This document shows positions 19,538 to 28,455 of a stretch of DNA of 64,000 nucleotides, in pieces. The first letter of the stretch is position 1; the number at the start of each line of letters is the position of its first letter. The notes beneath the pieces were generated by a model. It was not told the origin of the DNA. It saw nothing but the letters and a program-made list of their open reading frames with translations, and did not search any database. A program made the position numbers and the translations under genes. The stretch comes from Comamonadaceae bacterium ALPHA2B. GTDB lineage: Bacteria > Pseudomonadota > Gammaproteobacteria > Burkholderiales > Burkholderiaceae_C. The stretch lies in contig SCOE01000022.1 of the NCBI GenBank assembly GCA_005503065.1, positions 1 through 64,000 of the forward strand, in the 5' to 3' direction.

Positions 19538-20512
19538 ATGAACAAGCGCCGATTCCTGCACGCCACCGCCCTCGCCTGCACGCTCTGCCTGGCCGGTGCC
19601 GGCCATGCACAGGACTTTCCTCCGAAGAAGCCCGTCACCCTGGTGGTCGGCTTCGCACCCGGCGGCGCGGCCGACGCCGCGGCGCGCCTGATCGCCAGGA
19701 AGCTCGGCGACGACCTGGGCCAGACGGTGATCGTCGACAACCGCGCCGGGGCCGGCGGCAACATCGCGCACCAGTACGTGGCCAACGGGCCGGCGGACGG
19801 ATCGATGCTGCTCTTCGGCTCGATCGGCCCGCTGACCATCGCGCCGCACGTCATGAAGGTGAACTACGACCCCTTCAAGGACCTCGCGCCCGTGTCGGGC
19901 GGCGTGAACTTCCCCAACGTCCTGGTCGTGCACAAGGGCGTGGGCGTGAAGACGCTGGCCGAGTTCGTCGCGCTGGCGAAGAAGAAGCCGGGCAGCATCG
20001 ACTTCGCCTCGACCGGTGCCGGCTCGGCGTCGCACCTGGCCGGCGAGCTCTTCAACCAGCGCGCGGGCATCGACATGGTCCACGTTCCCTACAAGGGCGG
20101 TGCGCCGGCGCTGCAGGACCTGCTGGGCCAGCGCATCGCCTCCTACTTCTCGGCGCCGCCGACGGCATTGCCGCAGATCGAGGCCGGCCACCTCGTTCCC
20201 CTGGCCACGACCGGCCTCACGCGGCCCGCCTACATGCCGAACATTCCGACCGTGGCGGAATCGGGCTACCCCGGCTTCGAGGCCCTGAACTGGTACGCCT
20301 TCGTGGCGCCGGGCAAGACGCCGGCGCCCCTGCTGGACCGCTGGAACCAGGCCATCGTGAAGGTGCTGGCCGATCCGGGCGTGAAGGAGGCGCTGAACAA
20401 GCACGGGCTGACGCCGCAGCCGACGACGCGCGCCGAACTGGCCGCCTTCATGAAGCAGGAGGACGCCAAGTGGAGCGCCATCGTGCGCGACCGCAAGATC
20501 ACGGCCAACTGA
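19538..20512 (+). CDS. Tripartite tricarboxylate transporter substrate-binding protein (Bug/TctC family)
   Basis: 324 residues with a Sec signal peptide (MNKRRFLHATALACTLCLAGAGHAQ). The mature part has the family signatures VTLVVGFAPGGAADAAAR, VIVDNRAGAGGNIA and MVHVPYKGGAPALQDLLGG-like text. These receptors bind carboxylates in the periplasm. It follows tcuAB, so tricarballylate or citrate is the likely ligand. The TctA and TctB membrane partners are not present nearby, so the receptor must use a permease encoded elsewhere or act as a sensor. In Salmonella the transporter at this position is the MFS protein TcuC; here the receptor stands in its place. AGGAG precedes the ATG. Confidence 0.9.
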   Translation: MNKRRFLHATALACTLCLAGAGHAQDFPPKKPVTLVVGFAPGGAADAAARLIARKLGDDLGQTVIVDNRAGAGGNIAHQYVANGPADGSMLLFGSIGPLTIAPHVMKVNYDPFKDLAPVSGGVNFPNVLVVHKGVGVKTLAEFVALAKKKPGSIDFASTGAGSASHLAGELFNQRAGIDMVHVPYKGGAPALQDLLGQRIASYFSAPPTALPQIEAGHLVPLATTGLTRPAYMPNIPTVAESGYPGFEALNWYAFVAPGKTPAPLLDRWNQAIVKVLADPGVKEALNKHGLTPQPTTRAELAAFMKQEDAKWSAIVRDRKITAN

Positions 20513-20531
20513 TCGCCGATCGCGCGCCGGA

Positions 20532-22139
20532 TCAACCCCGCAGGACCTCCGCCGCGCCCTTCTCCCCGATCACGATCGCCGCCGCGTTGGTGTTGGCCGA
20601 CGTCATGGTCGGCATCACCGATGCGTCGACCACCCGCAGGCCCTGCACGCCCTGCACCCGAAGCGCAGGGTCGACCACGGCGCGTGCGTCGCTGCCCATG
20701 CGGCAGGTGCCCACGGGATGGAAGACCGTGCCGCCCTTCTCGCGCGCGAAGCGCGCCAGTTCTTCGTCGCTGCGCAGCGCGTTGCCGGGCATGTACTCCA
20801 CCCCGGTGGTCAGCCCACGGAACGCGGGCTGGTCGTAGATCTCGCGCAGGATCTTCAGGCCCTCGACCAGCACGCGGATGTCGTGCGGCTCGGTGAGGTA
20901 GTTGGACACGATGCGCGGCGGCGCCAGCGGGTCGGCCGAGCGCAGCTCCACGGTGCCACGCGACTCGGGCCGGCACTGCGCGGCGGAGGCCGAGAAGCCC
21001 GAGAAGGCATGCAGCGCGTCGCCGGGCTTGTCGACCGACAGCGGCATGACGTTGAAGAGCACATCGGCCCGCGCGTCCTTGGCCACGGCGCTGCGCACCA
21101 TGCCGCCCACCTGCCCTGCACCCACGGTGAGCGGCCCGCGCTGCTGCAGCAGCCACTGCGCACCCATGCGCGCCAGGCCGATCGGGCTGCGCACCTGGTC
21201 GTTGAGCGACATCTTCTCGCGCAGCTTGACGATCACGCGTGCCTGGTAGTGGTCCTGCAGGTTGGCGCCGACCTCGGGCGCATCGACCTGCACGGGAATG
21301 CCATGGCGGCGCAGCAGCGCGGCCGGGCCGACGCCCGAGAGTTGCAGCAGTTGGGGGCTCTGCAACGCGCCTGCCGCCAGCAGCACCTCCGAATCGGCCA
21401 GCGCGTGCTGCGGCTGGCCGTGCTCGATCCACTCGACGCCGCGTGCCCGGCCCTGCTCGATGCGCACCCGGGTCACGTGCACGCCGGTGCGCACCGTGAG
21501 GTTGGGCCGCTGCATGACCGGGCGCAGGAACGCCGTGGCCGCATCGCAGCGCCAATGGCCGCGCAGCGTGAGCTGGTAGGTGCCCAGGCCTTCGTCCTGC
21601 GCACCGTTGAAGTCCTCGCTGGCCGGATAGCCGGCCTGCGTGCCGGCCGCCAGCCAGGCTTCGCAATAGGGATGGTCGTTGCGCAGGTCCGATACGCCGA
21701 GCTCGCCGGAGCCGCCGTGGTAGGCGTTCTCGCCGCCGGCGTAGCACTCCGACTTCTTGAACAGGGGCAGCAGGTCGCGGTAGCTCCAGCCGGTGGCGCC
21801 GGCCGCGGCCCAGTCGTCGAAGTCGGCGCGCTGCCCGCGGATGTAGATCAGGCCGTTGATCGCGCTCGATCCGCCCAGCACGCGCCCGCGCGGCCAGACG
21901 ATGCGGCGGTGCCCGGTCTCGGCCTGGGGCTCGACCTCGAACTGCCAGGAGAAACGCCGGTCGTAGATGGAACGGAAGTAGCCCACCGGCAGCCGCAGCC
22001 AGAAGTGCCGTTGGGCTCCGCCCGCCTCAAGCAGCAGCACGCGGCGCTTCGGGTCGGCGCTCAACCGGTTGGCGAGCACGCAGCCTGCGGAACCCGCGCC
22101 GACGATGATGACGTCGTAAGCCGCTTCGCCTGCGCTCAT
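20532..22139 (-). CDS. GMC-family FAD oxidoreductase (choline dehydrogenase-like)
   Basis: 535 residues. FAD motif DVIIVGAGSAGCVLANRLS and LLLEAGG at the N-terminus; GMC signature 1 GRVLGGSSAINGLIYIRGQ; C-terminal active-site His in FHPVGTCRMG and Asn in TSANTNAAAIVIGEKG. Such enzymes oxidise primary or secondary alcohols with FAD. It is the last gene of the operon that begins with the ABC importer, 58 bp after the receptor gene, so it likely oxidises the imported compound. The substrate cannot be told from the sequence; choline is not implied because no betaine genes are nearby. Confidence 0.9.
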   Translation of the reverse strand: MSAGEAAYDVIIVGAGSAGCVLANRLSADPKRRVLLLEAGGAQRHFWLRLPVGYFRSIYDRRFSWQFEVEPQAETGHRRIVWPRGRVLGGSSAINGLIYIRGQRADFDDWAAAGATGWSYRDLLPLFKKSECYAGGENAYHGGSGELGVSDLRNDHPYCEAWLAAGTQAGYPASEDFNGAQDEGLGTYQLTLRGHWRCDAATAFLRPVMQRPNLTVRTGVHVTRVRIEQGRARGVEWIEHGQPQHALADSEVLLAAGALQSPQLLQLSGVGPAALLRRHGIPVQVDAPEVGANLQDHYQARVIVKLREKMSLNDQVRSPIGLARMGAQWLLQQRGPLTVGAGQVGGMVRSAVAKDARADVLFNVMPLSVDKPGDALHAFSGFSASAAQCRPESRGTVELRSADPLAPPRIVSNYLTEPHDIRVLVEGLKILREIYDQPAFRGLTTGVEYMPGNALRSDEELARFAREKGGTVFHPVGTCRMGSDARAVVDPALRVQGVQGLRVVDASVMPTMTSANTNAAAIVIGEKGAAEVLRG

Positions 22140-22197
22140 CTCGCGTCCCGTGGGTCCGAGCGCGCGCCACGCGACCTCGCGTTGCGAGCCATGGCGC

Positions 22198-23202
22198 TCA
22201 CGCCTTGACCAGGCCCGTGAACAGCGACGGATCGAAGTACTGCTGCGCCTTCAGCGCATTCGGGATGTTGGCGCTCTGCACGAAGAAGTCCGTCACCTGC
22301 TGCAGCCACTGCGTCACCGTGCCGTCGGCGTACTTGGCGCGCCACTCGGCCGCGGAGTAGTACTTGGAGGCCTTGAACTGTTCCTTGAACTCGGCCAGGG
22401 GCACCTCCTTGTACTGCGTCTTCTGCAGCTGCTCGGCCGCCGCCTCGGGGTTGGCCACGATCTGCTCGTTGGCAGGCAGCCAGCCGGCGATGAGCTTGCC
22501 CAGGACGGCCTTGTTCTTCTCGTAGTAGTCGTTGCGCGCCGCCCAGCCGCCCACGATGGCCGCCTGCGGAAAGAAGGCCGAGGCATCGACGATCTTGCGG
22601 GCGCCGGGCAGCTTGCCGCGCACCACCGAGTCGAAGGGCGCCCACAGCGCCACCGCGGGCACCGCGCCGGAGATCAGCGAGGTCACGGCCTCGGACATGC
22701 GCTGGTTGACCAGCCGCACGTCCTTCGCCGGGTCCAGGCCCGCGGAGCGCAGTGCCCGGTCGAGGAACACATGCGCCGTGGTTCCGGTGGTGGTCGAGAT
22801 CTGCTTGCCCCTCAGGTCGGCGACGCTCTTCACGCCCGAGTCCTCGCGCACCCACAGCTGGGCGGTGGCGTACTCCACGTCGTTGATGAGAAAGACCTTG
22901 CCCTGCCCGCGGGCCGGAAAGTTGGACAGCACCGCACCCGTGGCCAGCACGTCCAGGCTCCCGCCGATCATGGCCTGCAAGAGTTCCAGCCCGGTGGTGA
23001 AGAGCACCGGCTCCAGCTCCAGCCCCTGCTTGGCGAAGCTGCCGCTCTGCAGGCCCAGCCACATCTGTCCATCCACCGCCGGCGTGTGCAGGTAGCCCAC
23101 CTTGACCTTGGTGCGCGACTGGGCGAAGGCGGGGAATCCGAGGCCCGACACGGCGGACGCCGCGACGGCGGTACGGATGAAATCTCGGCGCTGCAAGGCC
23201 AT
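22198..23202 (-). CDS. ABC transporter substrate-binding protein (SsuA/TauA/NMT1-like)
   Basis: 334 residues. The N-terminus has a twin-arginine export motif RRDFIR followed by a hydrophobic segment ending GFPAFAQS, so it may be exported by Tat. The mature protein opens VKVGYLHTPAVDGQMWLGLQSG, the usual start of aliphatic sulfonate/nitrate/taurine receptors. It is encoded downstream of its ATPase and permease (44 bp after the ATPase stop) and upstream of a GMC oxidoreductase. The importer probably brings in a small organic anion; which one is unknown. Confidence 0.88.
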   Translation of the reverse strand: MALQRRDFIRTAVAASAVSGLGFPAFAQSRTKVKVGYLHTPAVDGQMWLGLQSGSFAKQGLELEPVLFTTGLELLQAMIGGSLDVLATGAVLSNFPARGQGKVFLINDVEYATAQLWVREDSGVKSVADLRGKQISTTTGTTAHVFLDRALRSAGLDPAKDVRLVNQRMSEAVTSLISGAVPAVALWAPFDSVVRGKLPGARKIVDASAFFPQAAIVGGWAARNDYYEKNKAVLGKLIAGWLPANEQIVANPEAAAEQLQKTQYKEVPLAEFKEQFKASKYYSAAEWRAKYADGTVTQWLQQVTDFFVQSANIPNALKAQQYFDPSLFTGLVKA

Positions 23203-23246
23203 GGGTGTCTCCTGTTGGAAGCAGTGGAAAAAGGGAGGGTCGACGT

Positions 23247-24071
23247 TCAGTCCGACACGCGCACGCCCTGGCGCGCCTGCGCCGCGTACTCCTGCATCAC
23301 CAGCTCGCGAATCTGCGCGCGCAGCTCGACGAAGCGCGGGTCCTCGTGCACGTTCTCGGCACGCGGGTAGCTGAAGGGCACGTCGATCACGGTGCGGATG
23401 CGCGCCGGCCGCGCCGTCACCACCACGATGCGCGACGACAGGTAGATCGCCTCCTCGACCGAGTGGGTGATCAGCATCACCGTCTTGCCCTCCGTCTGCA
23501 GCACCTCGAGCAGCAGGTCCTGCATGGCGCTGCGGGTCTGCGCGTCGAGCGCGCCGAAGGGCTCGTCCATCAGCAGGAATTGCGGCCGCACCGCGTAGGC
23601 ACGGGCGATCGCCAGGCGCTGGCGCATGCCGCCCGACAGGTGCTTCGGAAAATGGTCGGCGAAGTCCGCGAGGCCCATGAGGCCCATGTAGCGCTCGACG
23701 GTCGCGGCATGCTCGGACTTGGGCACCTTGTTGCCCGCCAGCTTGAGCCCGAAGGCGATGTTCTGCCGCACCGTGAGCCAGGGGAAGACGCCGTACTCCT
23801 GGAAGATCACGCCGCGGTCCGGGCCGGGCCCCCTCACGGGCTGCCCGTCGAGCAGAACCTGCCCGCCGGTGGGCTGCACGAAGCCGCCCAGGGTGTTCAT
23901 CAGCGTGGTCTTGCCGCAGCCGGAAGGGCCGATGATCGACACGAACTCGCCCTGGCGGATGTCGAGCGACACGCCGTCGAGCACCCGCATCGGCCCCTGC
24001 GCGGTGGGGAACTCGACCGACACATCGTTGAAGGCGACGCGCACCGGTGCGCCGGTATCCATAGCGCTCAT
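23247..24071 (-). CDS. ABC transporter ATP-binding protein (SsuB/TauB-like)
   Basis: 274 residues. Walker A GPSGCGKTTLMN, ABC signature LSGGMRQRLAIARA, Walker B FLLMDEPFGALD and the H-loop ITHSVEEA are all intact. It powers the importer made with the adjacent permease and receptor. Its start overlaps the permease stop by 4 bp (ATGA), giving coupled translation. Confidence 0.92.
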   Translation of the reverse strand: MSAMDTGAPVRVAFNDVSVEFPTAQGPMRVLDGVSLDIRQGEFVSIIGPSGCGKTTLMNTLGGFVQPTGGQVLLDGQPVRGPGPDRGVIFQEYGVFPWLTVRQNIAFGLKLAGNKVPKSEHAATVERYMGLMGLADFADHFPKHLSGGMRQRLAIARAYAVRPQFLLMDEPFGALDAQTRSAMQDLLLEVLQTEGKTVMLITHSVEEAIYLSSRIVVVTARPARIRTVIDVPFSYPRAENVHEDPRFVELRAQIRELVMQEYAAQARQGVRVSD

Positions 24072-24835
24072 GCCAGTCGGTCCTGCCAGGCCACCAGGCG
24101 CCGGCTCACGGCACGCAGCACCAGGTCCATCGCCAGCGCGATGAAGCCGATGCAGATGATGCCCACGTAGATGATGTCGAGCTGGAAGAAGGCCGACGCG
24201 TTCTGGATCAATGCGCCCAGGCCCTGCTGTGCGGCGATGAGTTCCGAGGCCACCAGCGTCGCCCAGGCCACGCCGAGTGCGACGCGGATCGCCGTGAGGA
24301 TGTGCGGCACCGTGAGCGGCACGATCACCTTGGCGAAGATCTCGAAGTCGTTCGCGCCCAGCGTGCGGGCCACGCGCACGAAGATCGGGCTGATCTGCGC
24401 GATGCCCTCGTACATCACGATCACGCCGGCGAAGAAGGAGGCATAGAACAGGATCACCGTCTTGGCCGCCTCGCCGATGCCGAAATAGACGATCACGAGC
24501 GGGATCAGCGCGATCGGCGGCAGAGCGCGGAAGAAGTTGATGACGGGGTCGATGAAGCTGCGCAGTCCCCGGTACCAGCCGAGGCAGAAGCCCACCGGCA
24601 CCGCCAGCAGCGTGCCCAGCGCCACGCCGATGAAGACGCGCTGCGTGGACATCCAGATGTCCATCGGCAGGCGGTCACGCATCAACTCGATGAACTTGGC
24701 AGCCACCTGGTGCGGCGCGGGCACCAGCGCCGGGTTGACGAGCCCGCTGGCCCGCACGGCATACCACAGCAGCAGCAACAGCACCCAGGGGGCAAGGATC
24801 AGGGCGGCGCGAACGGGCACCGGGCGATGGCGCAT
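24068..24835 (-). CDS. ABC transporter permease (SsuC/TauC-like)
   Basis: 255 residues with about six membrane helices; the cytoplasmic EAA loop is GVAWATLVASELIAAQQGLG. The start MRHRPVPVRAALILAPWVLL has a GGAGA ribosome site, and upstream in-frame sequence is not membrane-like, so this ATG was chosen. It is the first gene of the importer operon and is divergent from the GntR regulator, with 111 bp between starts. Confidence 0.9.
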   Translation of the reverse strand: MRHRPVPVRAALILAPWVLLLLLWYAVRASGLVNPALVPAPHQVAAKFIELMRDRLPMDIWMSTQRVFIGVALGTLLAVPVGFCLGWYRGLRSFIDPVINFFRALPPIALIPLVIVYFGIGEAAKTVILFYASFFAGVIVMYEGIAQISPIFVRVARTLGANDFEIFAKVIVPLTVPHILTAIRVALGVAWATLVASELIAAQQGLGALIQNASAFFQLDIIYVGIICIGFIALAMDLVLRAVSRRLVAWQDRLA

Positions 24836-24910
24836 CGGATGGGTCTCCTGGCAGGCGGCGGCAGCGGCCTTGGCGGCGCCTCGCTCTGCTATATTGGCTC
24901 GAACTCGATT

Positions 24911-24928
24911 GGTCGTCCTATAGACCAT
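24911..24928. promoter_or_regulatory. Candidate GntR operator between the importer and regulator genes
   Basis: TGGTCGTCCTATAGACCA contains inverted TGGTC/GACCA arms separated by eight bases. It lies in the divergent intergenic region, 19 bp before the gntR start. GntR/HutC proteins bind such short palindromes. Arms are only five bases, so this is suggestive only. Confidence 0.4.
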
Positions 24929-24946
24929 ACCTTTGATTGTTCTGTG

Positions 24947-25702
24947 ATGGCAAGTGCGTCTAACCCTGAGGGCGCTGCAGGCACCCGTTTCTCGGACAGC
25001 CCGATCCCGCGCTATCTGCAGGTGGCCGACGTGCTGCGCCAGCGCATCGCGCGCGGCACCTGGCCGCAGGGCCACCGCCTGCCGTCGCTCGAGGCGCTGA
25101 TGGCCGAGTTCGGCGTGGCGCGCGTCACGCTGCGCCAGGCGATCGAGCTGCTGGCGCGAGACGGGCTCGTGTCGCCACAGCAGGGCCGCGGCACCTTCGT
25201 CACCGGGCGGCCCGCCAACGAGCGGTGGCTCAGCGTGGTCACCACGCTCGACGAGCTGGCGCGCGTGTACCGCGACACCGAGCCGCAGATCGTCACCATC
25301 GGCGAGTCGACCGACGCGCCTGCCCTGCGCCCCGACGAGGGCACGCCCGCCGAGCGCTACGTCTACATGCGCCGCGTGCACTCGCGCGACGGGCAGCCCT
25401 ACTGCGTGATCCACATCCACATCGACGAGCGCGTGTTCCGCAAGGCGCCGAGGCGCTTTCGCGAGGAGACCATCATCCCGGTGCTGATCTCGCTCAAGGG
25501 GCTGACCATCGCCCGCGCCCACCAGGTCCTGACCATCGGCACCGCCGACATGGAGGTGGCGCGCCTGATCGGCATCCCGGTCAACTCGCCGGTGGCGGAG
25601 GTGCGCCGCATCTTCCACGACGAGACCGGGCGCGTGATCTACGTGGCCGAGGTCACCTACCGCGGCGACGCCATCCACGTCGAAATGAACCTCAAGCCAT
25701 GA
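24947..25702 (+). CDS. GntR-family regulator with UTRA domain (HutC subfamily)
   Basis: 251 residues. N-terminal winged helix (PRYLQVADVLRQRIARGTW, LPSLEALMAEFGVARVTLRQAIELL, then GRGTFV) and a C-terminal UTRA ligand-binding domain ending VYVAEVTYRGDAIHVEM-like text. HutC-type repressors usually sense the substrate or an intermediate of the pathway they control. It is divergent from the ABC importer operon and overlaps the enolase-superfamily gene by 4 bp, so it probably controls both. The ATG at MASASNPEG was chosen since the sequence upstream is antisense to the permease. Confidence 0.88.
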   Translation: MASASNPEGAAGTRFSDSPIPRYLQVADVLRQRIARGTWPQGHRLPSLEALMAEFGVARVTLRQAIELLARDGLVSPQQGRGTFVTGRPANERWLSVVTTLDELARVYRDTEPQIVTIGESTDAPALRPDEGTPAERYVYMRRVHSRDGQPYCVIHIHIDERVFRKAPRRFREETIIPVLISLKGLTIARAHQVLTIGTADMEVARLIGIPVNSPVAEVRRIFHDETGRVIYVAEVTYRGDAIHVEMNLKP

Positions 25703-26853
25703 ACCCGCCTGCCCTGCCCGCCACGCCCCTGGCCATCGTGCGCATCGACGCGCACGTGTTCCGCTACCCGGTCAAGGTGCCGGTGCGCACCTCCTTCGGC
25801 ACCATGCACGACCGGCCGGCCCTCTTCGTTCGCGTGGAAGACAGTGACGGCGCGCTCGGCTGGGGCGAGGTGTGGTGCAACTTCCCCGCCTGCGGTGCCG
25901 AGCACCGCGCACGCCTCATCGACACCGTGCTCGCGCCCTTGCTCCTGGGCCAGCGCTTCGACGGCCCGGCGGCCGCGTGGGCGCAGCTCAGCCAGCGCAC
26001 GGCCGTGCTGGCCATCCAGTCGGGCGAACCCGGCCCCATCTCACAGGCCATCGCGGGCATCGACCTCGCGCTGTGGGACCTGGCCGCGCGCCGCGACGGC
26101 CAGCCGCTGTGGCGGCACCTGGGTGGCTCGCGCAGCCGCATCCCGGTGTACGCGAGCGGCATCAATCCCGATGCACCCGAGGAGACCGCGCTGCGCTGCA
26201 GGGCACAGGGCTACCGGGCCTTCAAGCTCAAGATCGGCTTCGGCGAAGCGCGCGACCTGGCCAACCTCGACGCCATGCGCAAAGCCCTCGGCGACGCCAC
26301 GCCGCTGATGGCCGATGCCAACCAGGGCTGGTCGCTGGACGAGGCCCGGCGCATGGCGCCGCGCCTGGCGCCCTACGGCCTGCGGTGGCTCGAGGAGCCG
26401 CTGCGCGCCGATCGCCCCTGGTCCGACTGGCAGGCCCTGCAGGCCGAGACCGCCATTCCCCTCGCCGCCGGCGAGAACATCACGGGCGACGCGGCCTTCG
26501 ACGCGGCACTGCACGCGCAGGTGCTGTCGGTGTTGCAGCCCGACGCAGCCAAGTGGGGCGGCATTTCGGCGAACTGGCCGGTGATCCATCGCGCGCGCGC
26601 CGCCGGGCTGCACTACTGCCCCCACTACCTGGGCGCCGGGGTCGGGCTGCTCGCCTCGGGCCACCTGCTCGCCGCTGCGGGCGGCGACGGCATGCTCGAA
26701 GTCGACGCCAACGAGAACCCGCTGCGCACCGCGCTGGCGCCCGCGCTCGCACACATCGACGGTACGGGCTGCATCGATCTGGGCGAGGCGCCCGGCATCG
26801 GCGTGCTCCCCGATCCGGCGCAGATCGCCGAGGCGGTGCGGAAGGCGGCCTGA
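25699..26853 (+). CDS. Enolase-superfamily enzyme (mandelate racemase/muconate lactonizing family)
   Basis: 384 residues. Metal ligands are Asp206 (MADANQGW), Glu232 (WLEEP) and Glu259 (AAGENI). The acid/base lysines are Lys178 in the KLK pair (176-178) and Lys285 (QPDAAKWGGIS). Two opposed lysines point to the muconate lactonizing/dipeptide epimerase side rather than the His-Asp dyad of mandelate racemase. The reaction begins with abstraction of a proton next to a carboxylate, so the substrate is a carboxylic acid, perhaps a sugar acid, amino-acid derivative or lactone. It starts inside the end of the GntR gene (4-bp overlap). Confidence 0.88.
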   Translation: MNPPALPATPLAIVRIDAHVFRYPVKVPVRTSFGTMHDRPALFVRVEDSDGALGWGEVWCNFPACGAEHRARLIDTVLAPLLLGQRFDGPAAAWAQLSQRTAVLAIQSGEPGPISQAIAGIDLALWDLAARRDGQPLWRHLGGSRSRIPVYASGINPDAPEETALRCRAQGYRAFKLKIGFGEARDLANLDAMRKALGDATPLMADANQGWSLDEARRMAPRLAPYGLRWLEEPLRADRPWSDWQALQAETAIPLAAGENITGDAAFDAALHAQVLSVLQPDAAKWGGISANWPVIHRARAAGLHYCPHYLGAGVGLLASGHLLAAAGGDGMLEVDANENPLRTALAPALAHIDGTGCIDLGEAPGIGVLPDPAQIAEAVRKAA

Positions 26854-26898
26854 AGGATGTGCCGCTCGACTGACGCCTGCTTTCCACGAACGCCCAGC

Positions 26899-27294
26899 AT
26901 GAACCCCAACATCGAAGCCATCATCCGCCACACCGCCGAAGCTTCCAACGCCGGCCGCATCCATTTCGGCGAGGTCGTCGCCGCGCTGGTGGGGGTCGGT
27001 GTCGAGTCCTATGCCGTCGACTACCGCGGGCGGCGCATCACCTACTACCTGCCCGACGGCACGACGCTGACGCTGGAGCAGCACGCGCCCGACGCCCCGA
27101 TCGCCGCCACCTTCGATGCCGAAGCCGTGCGCGCGGCCATCCGCGGCGCACAGCGCGGCGAGGTGATGTACCCGGCCTTCAAGCGGCTGACGCAGGCGGC
27201 CGGCTGCGTGGGCTACACGGTGTGGATCGCCGGTCGCCATGTGACGTACCAGGGCCGGCGCGGCGAGACGCACGTGGAGCGCTTTCCCGACTGA
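26899..27294 (+). CDS. DUF1398 family protein
   Basis: 131 residues. The sequence MNPNIEAIIRHTAEASNAGRIHFGEVVAALVGVGVESYAVDYRG matches the DUF1398 family (small soluble proteins sometimes called phage envelope protein-like, without evidence for that role). No signal peptide or membrane segment; late motif CVGYTVWIAGRHVTYQGRRGE. It lies 45 bp after the enolase-superfamily gene on the same strand. Function unknown. Confidence 0.75.
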   Translation: MNPNIEAIIRHTAEASNAGRIHFGEVVAALVGVGVESYAVDYRGRRITYYLPDGTTLTLEQHAPDAPIAATFDAEAVRAAIRGAQRGEVMYPAFKRLTQAAGCVGYTVWIAGRHVTYQGRRGETHVERFPD

Positions 27295-27322
27295 AGCCGA
27301 TGCCGGACAGCCCGAAAAACGG

Positions 27323-27393
27323 AAAGTGCAATCGGCCCACAGCGCACACAGGCCGGGCGCTGCGGCCGAATTCGTCACAAACGTGACGATCTC
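27323..27393 (+). repeat. Dispersed repeat R1, copy B
   Basis: AAAGTGCAATCGG start, CCGGGCGCTGCGGCCGAATT centre and TCGTCACAAACGTGACGATC end. It is in the gap between convergent DUF1398 and dehydrogenase genes, as copy A is between convergent genes. The end palindrome has one mismatch relative to copy A. Confidence 0.8.
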
Positions 27394-27551
27394 CCGGTGG
27401 CGGGCCGGCGCAGCCCCGTTGCGCGCCGCGAGCCTTGGTGAAGCGCATCCCTCGGGCTCGATGCGCCAGAACATGTCCCTGGTCCACGATGCAGTCCGGG
27501 CAAGCCGCCGGATTGCATAGGCCGCTCGGCGATGCGGCCCGGCGCGCCGGC

Positions 27552-28439
27552 TCAGCGCCGGGCGAGGACTTCGACCAGTTCCGGCACGTAGCGCTGCGCA
27601 CCGCCGGCCTGGACCGCGTGCGCGAAGGTGCCGAGCACCGCATCGGCGATGCCCTGCGCGGCGCCGATGTCGTGCGCCATCTCGGTGTAGTAGCCCAGGT
27701 CCTTCTGCGCGTTGCTCATGGCGAAGCGCAGCGTGTTCGGGTCGCGGTCGGTGATGAAGGGCTTCAGGCGCTCCAGGGCCACGCCGCCGCCGCCGCCCTT
27801 GGCCAGCACGTCGACGAAGACCCGGGGGTCGACGCCCGAGCGCTGTGCGCAGGCGGCGGCCTCGGCGATCAGCGCCACCGTGCCCAGCGACACGTAGTTG
27901 TGCAGCAGCTTCATGCTGTGGCCCGTGCCCACGGCGCCGGTGTGCGTGATGTTCTCGGCGAAGCAGGCCAGCAGCGGCCGGCACTCGTCGAACAGCGCCG
28001 CATCGCCGCCCACCAGCAGGTTGAGCCGGCCTTCGGCGGCCTCCTTGGGAGTGCGGGTCATGGGCGCATCGAGGAAGCGCACGCCGGCCGCCTGCACCGC
28101 CTCGGCCACGCGCAGCGTCGACGACGGGATGGCCGTCGAGCAGTCGATGACCACCGCACCGGGCTTGAGCGACTTCAGCAGCCCGCCCTCGCCCAGCAGC
28201 ACCGCCTCGACCTGGGGCGAGCCGGTCACGCAGAGGATGACGATGTCGGCCACGGCGCCCAGCTCGGCGGTGCTGGCGACGCTTTTCGCACCCGCGGCCT
28301 TGAGCGCATCGAGCGGCTGGTTGCCCGGGTGGTCGAGCACGGTGAGCGCATGGCCGTGCTTGACGATGTTGGTGGCGATGCCGTGGCCCATCAGGCCGAT
28401 GCCGACCATGCCGATGGAAGGTTTGTCCGTGCTGCTCAT
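27552..28439 (-). CDS. NAD(P)-dependent beta-hydroxyacid dehydrogenase (3-hydroxyisobutyrate dehydrogenase family)
   Basis: 295 residues, the normal family length. N-terminal Rossmann motif GMVGIGLMGHGIATN; conserved catalytic Lys177 in GTGHSMKLLHNY, with a neighbouring Asn. The usual substrate loop DAPVSGG is replaced by DAPMTRTPKEA, so the substrate probably differs from 3-hydroxyisobutyrate or tartronate semialdehyde. It reads in the same direction as the LysR gene upstream with 16 bp between them and may be one unit with it. Which hydroxy acid it oxidises is unknown. Confidence 0.88.
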   Translation of the reverse strand: MSSTDKPSIGMVGIGLMGHGIATNIVKHGHALTVLDHPGNQPLDALKAAGAKSVASTAELGAVADIVILCVTGSPQVEAVLLGEGGLLKSLKPGAVVIDCSTAIPSSTLRVAEAVQAAGVRFLDAPMTRTPKEAAEGRLNLLVGGDAALFDECRPLLACFAENITHTGAVGTGHSMKLLHNYVSLGTVALIAEAAACAQRSGVDPRVFVDVLAKGGGGGVALERLKPFITDRDPNTLRFAMSNAQKDLGYYTEMAHDIGAAQGIADAVLGTFAHAVQAGGAQRYVPELVEVLARR

Positions 28440-28455
28440 GCGTCTGGCTCCTGGT

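Noticed and set aside
24836-25678. Extended N-terminus of the SsuC-like permease, reaching back through the GntR gene
   Set aside because: It is antisense to a clear GntR protein and lacks membrane helices.
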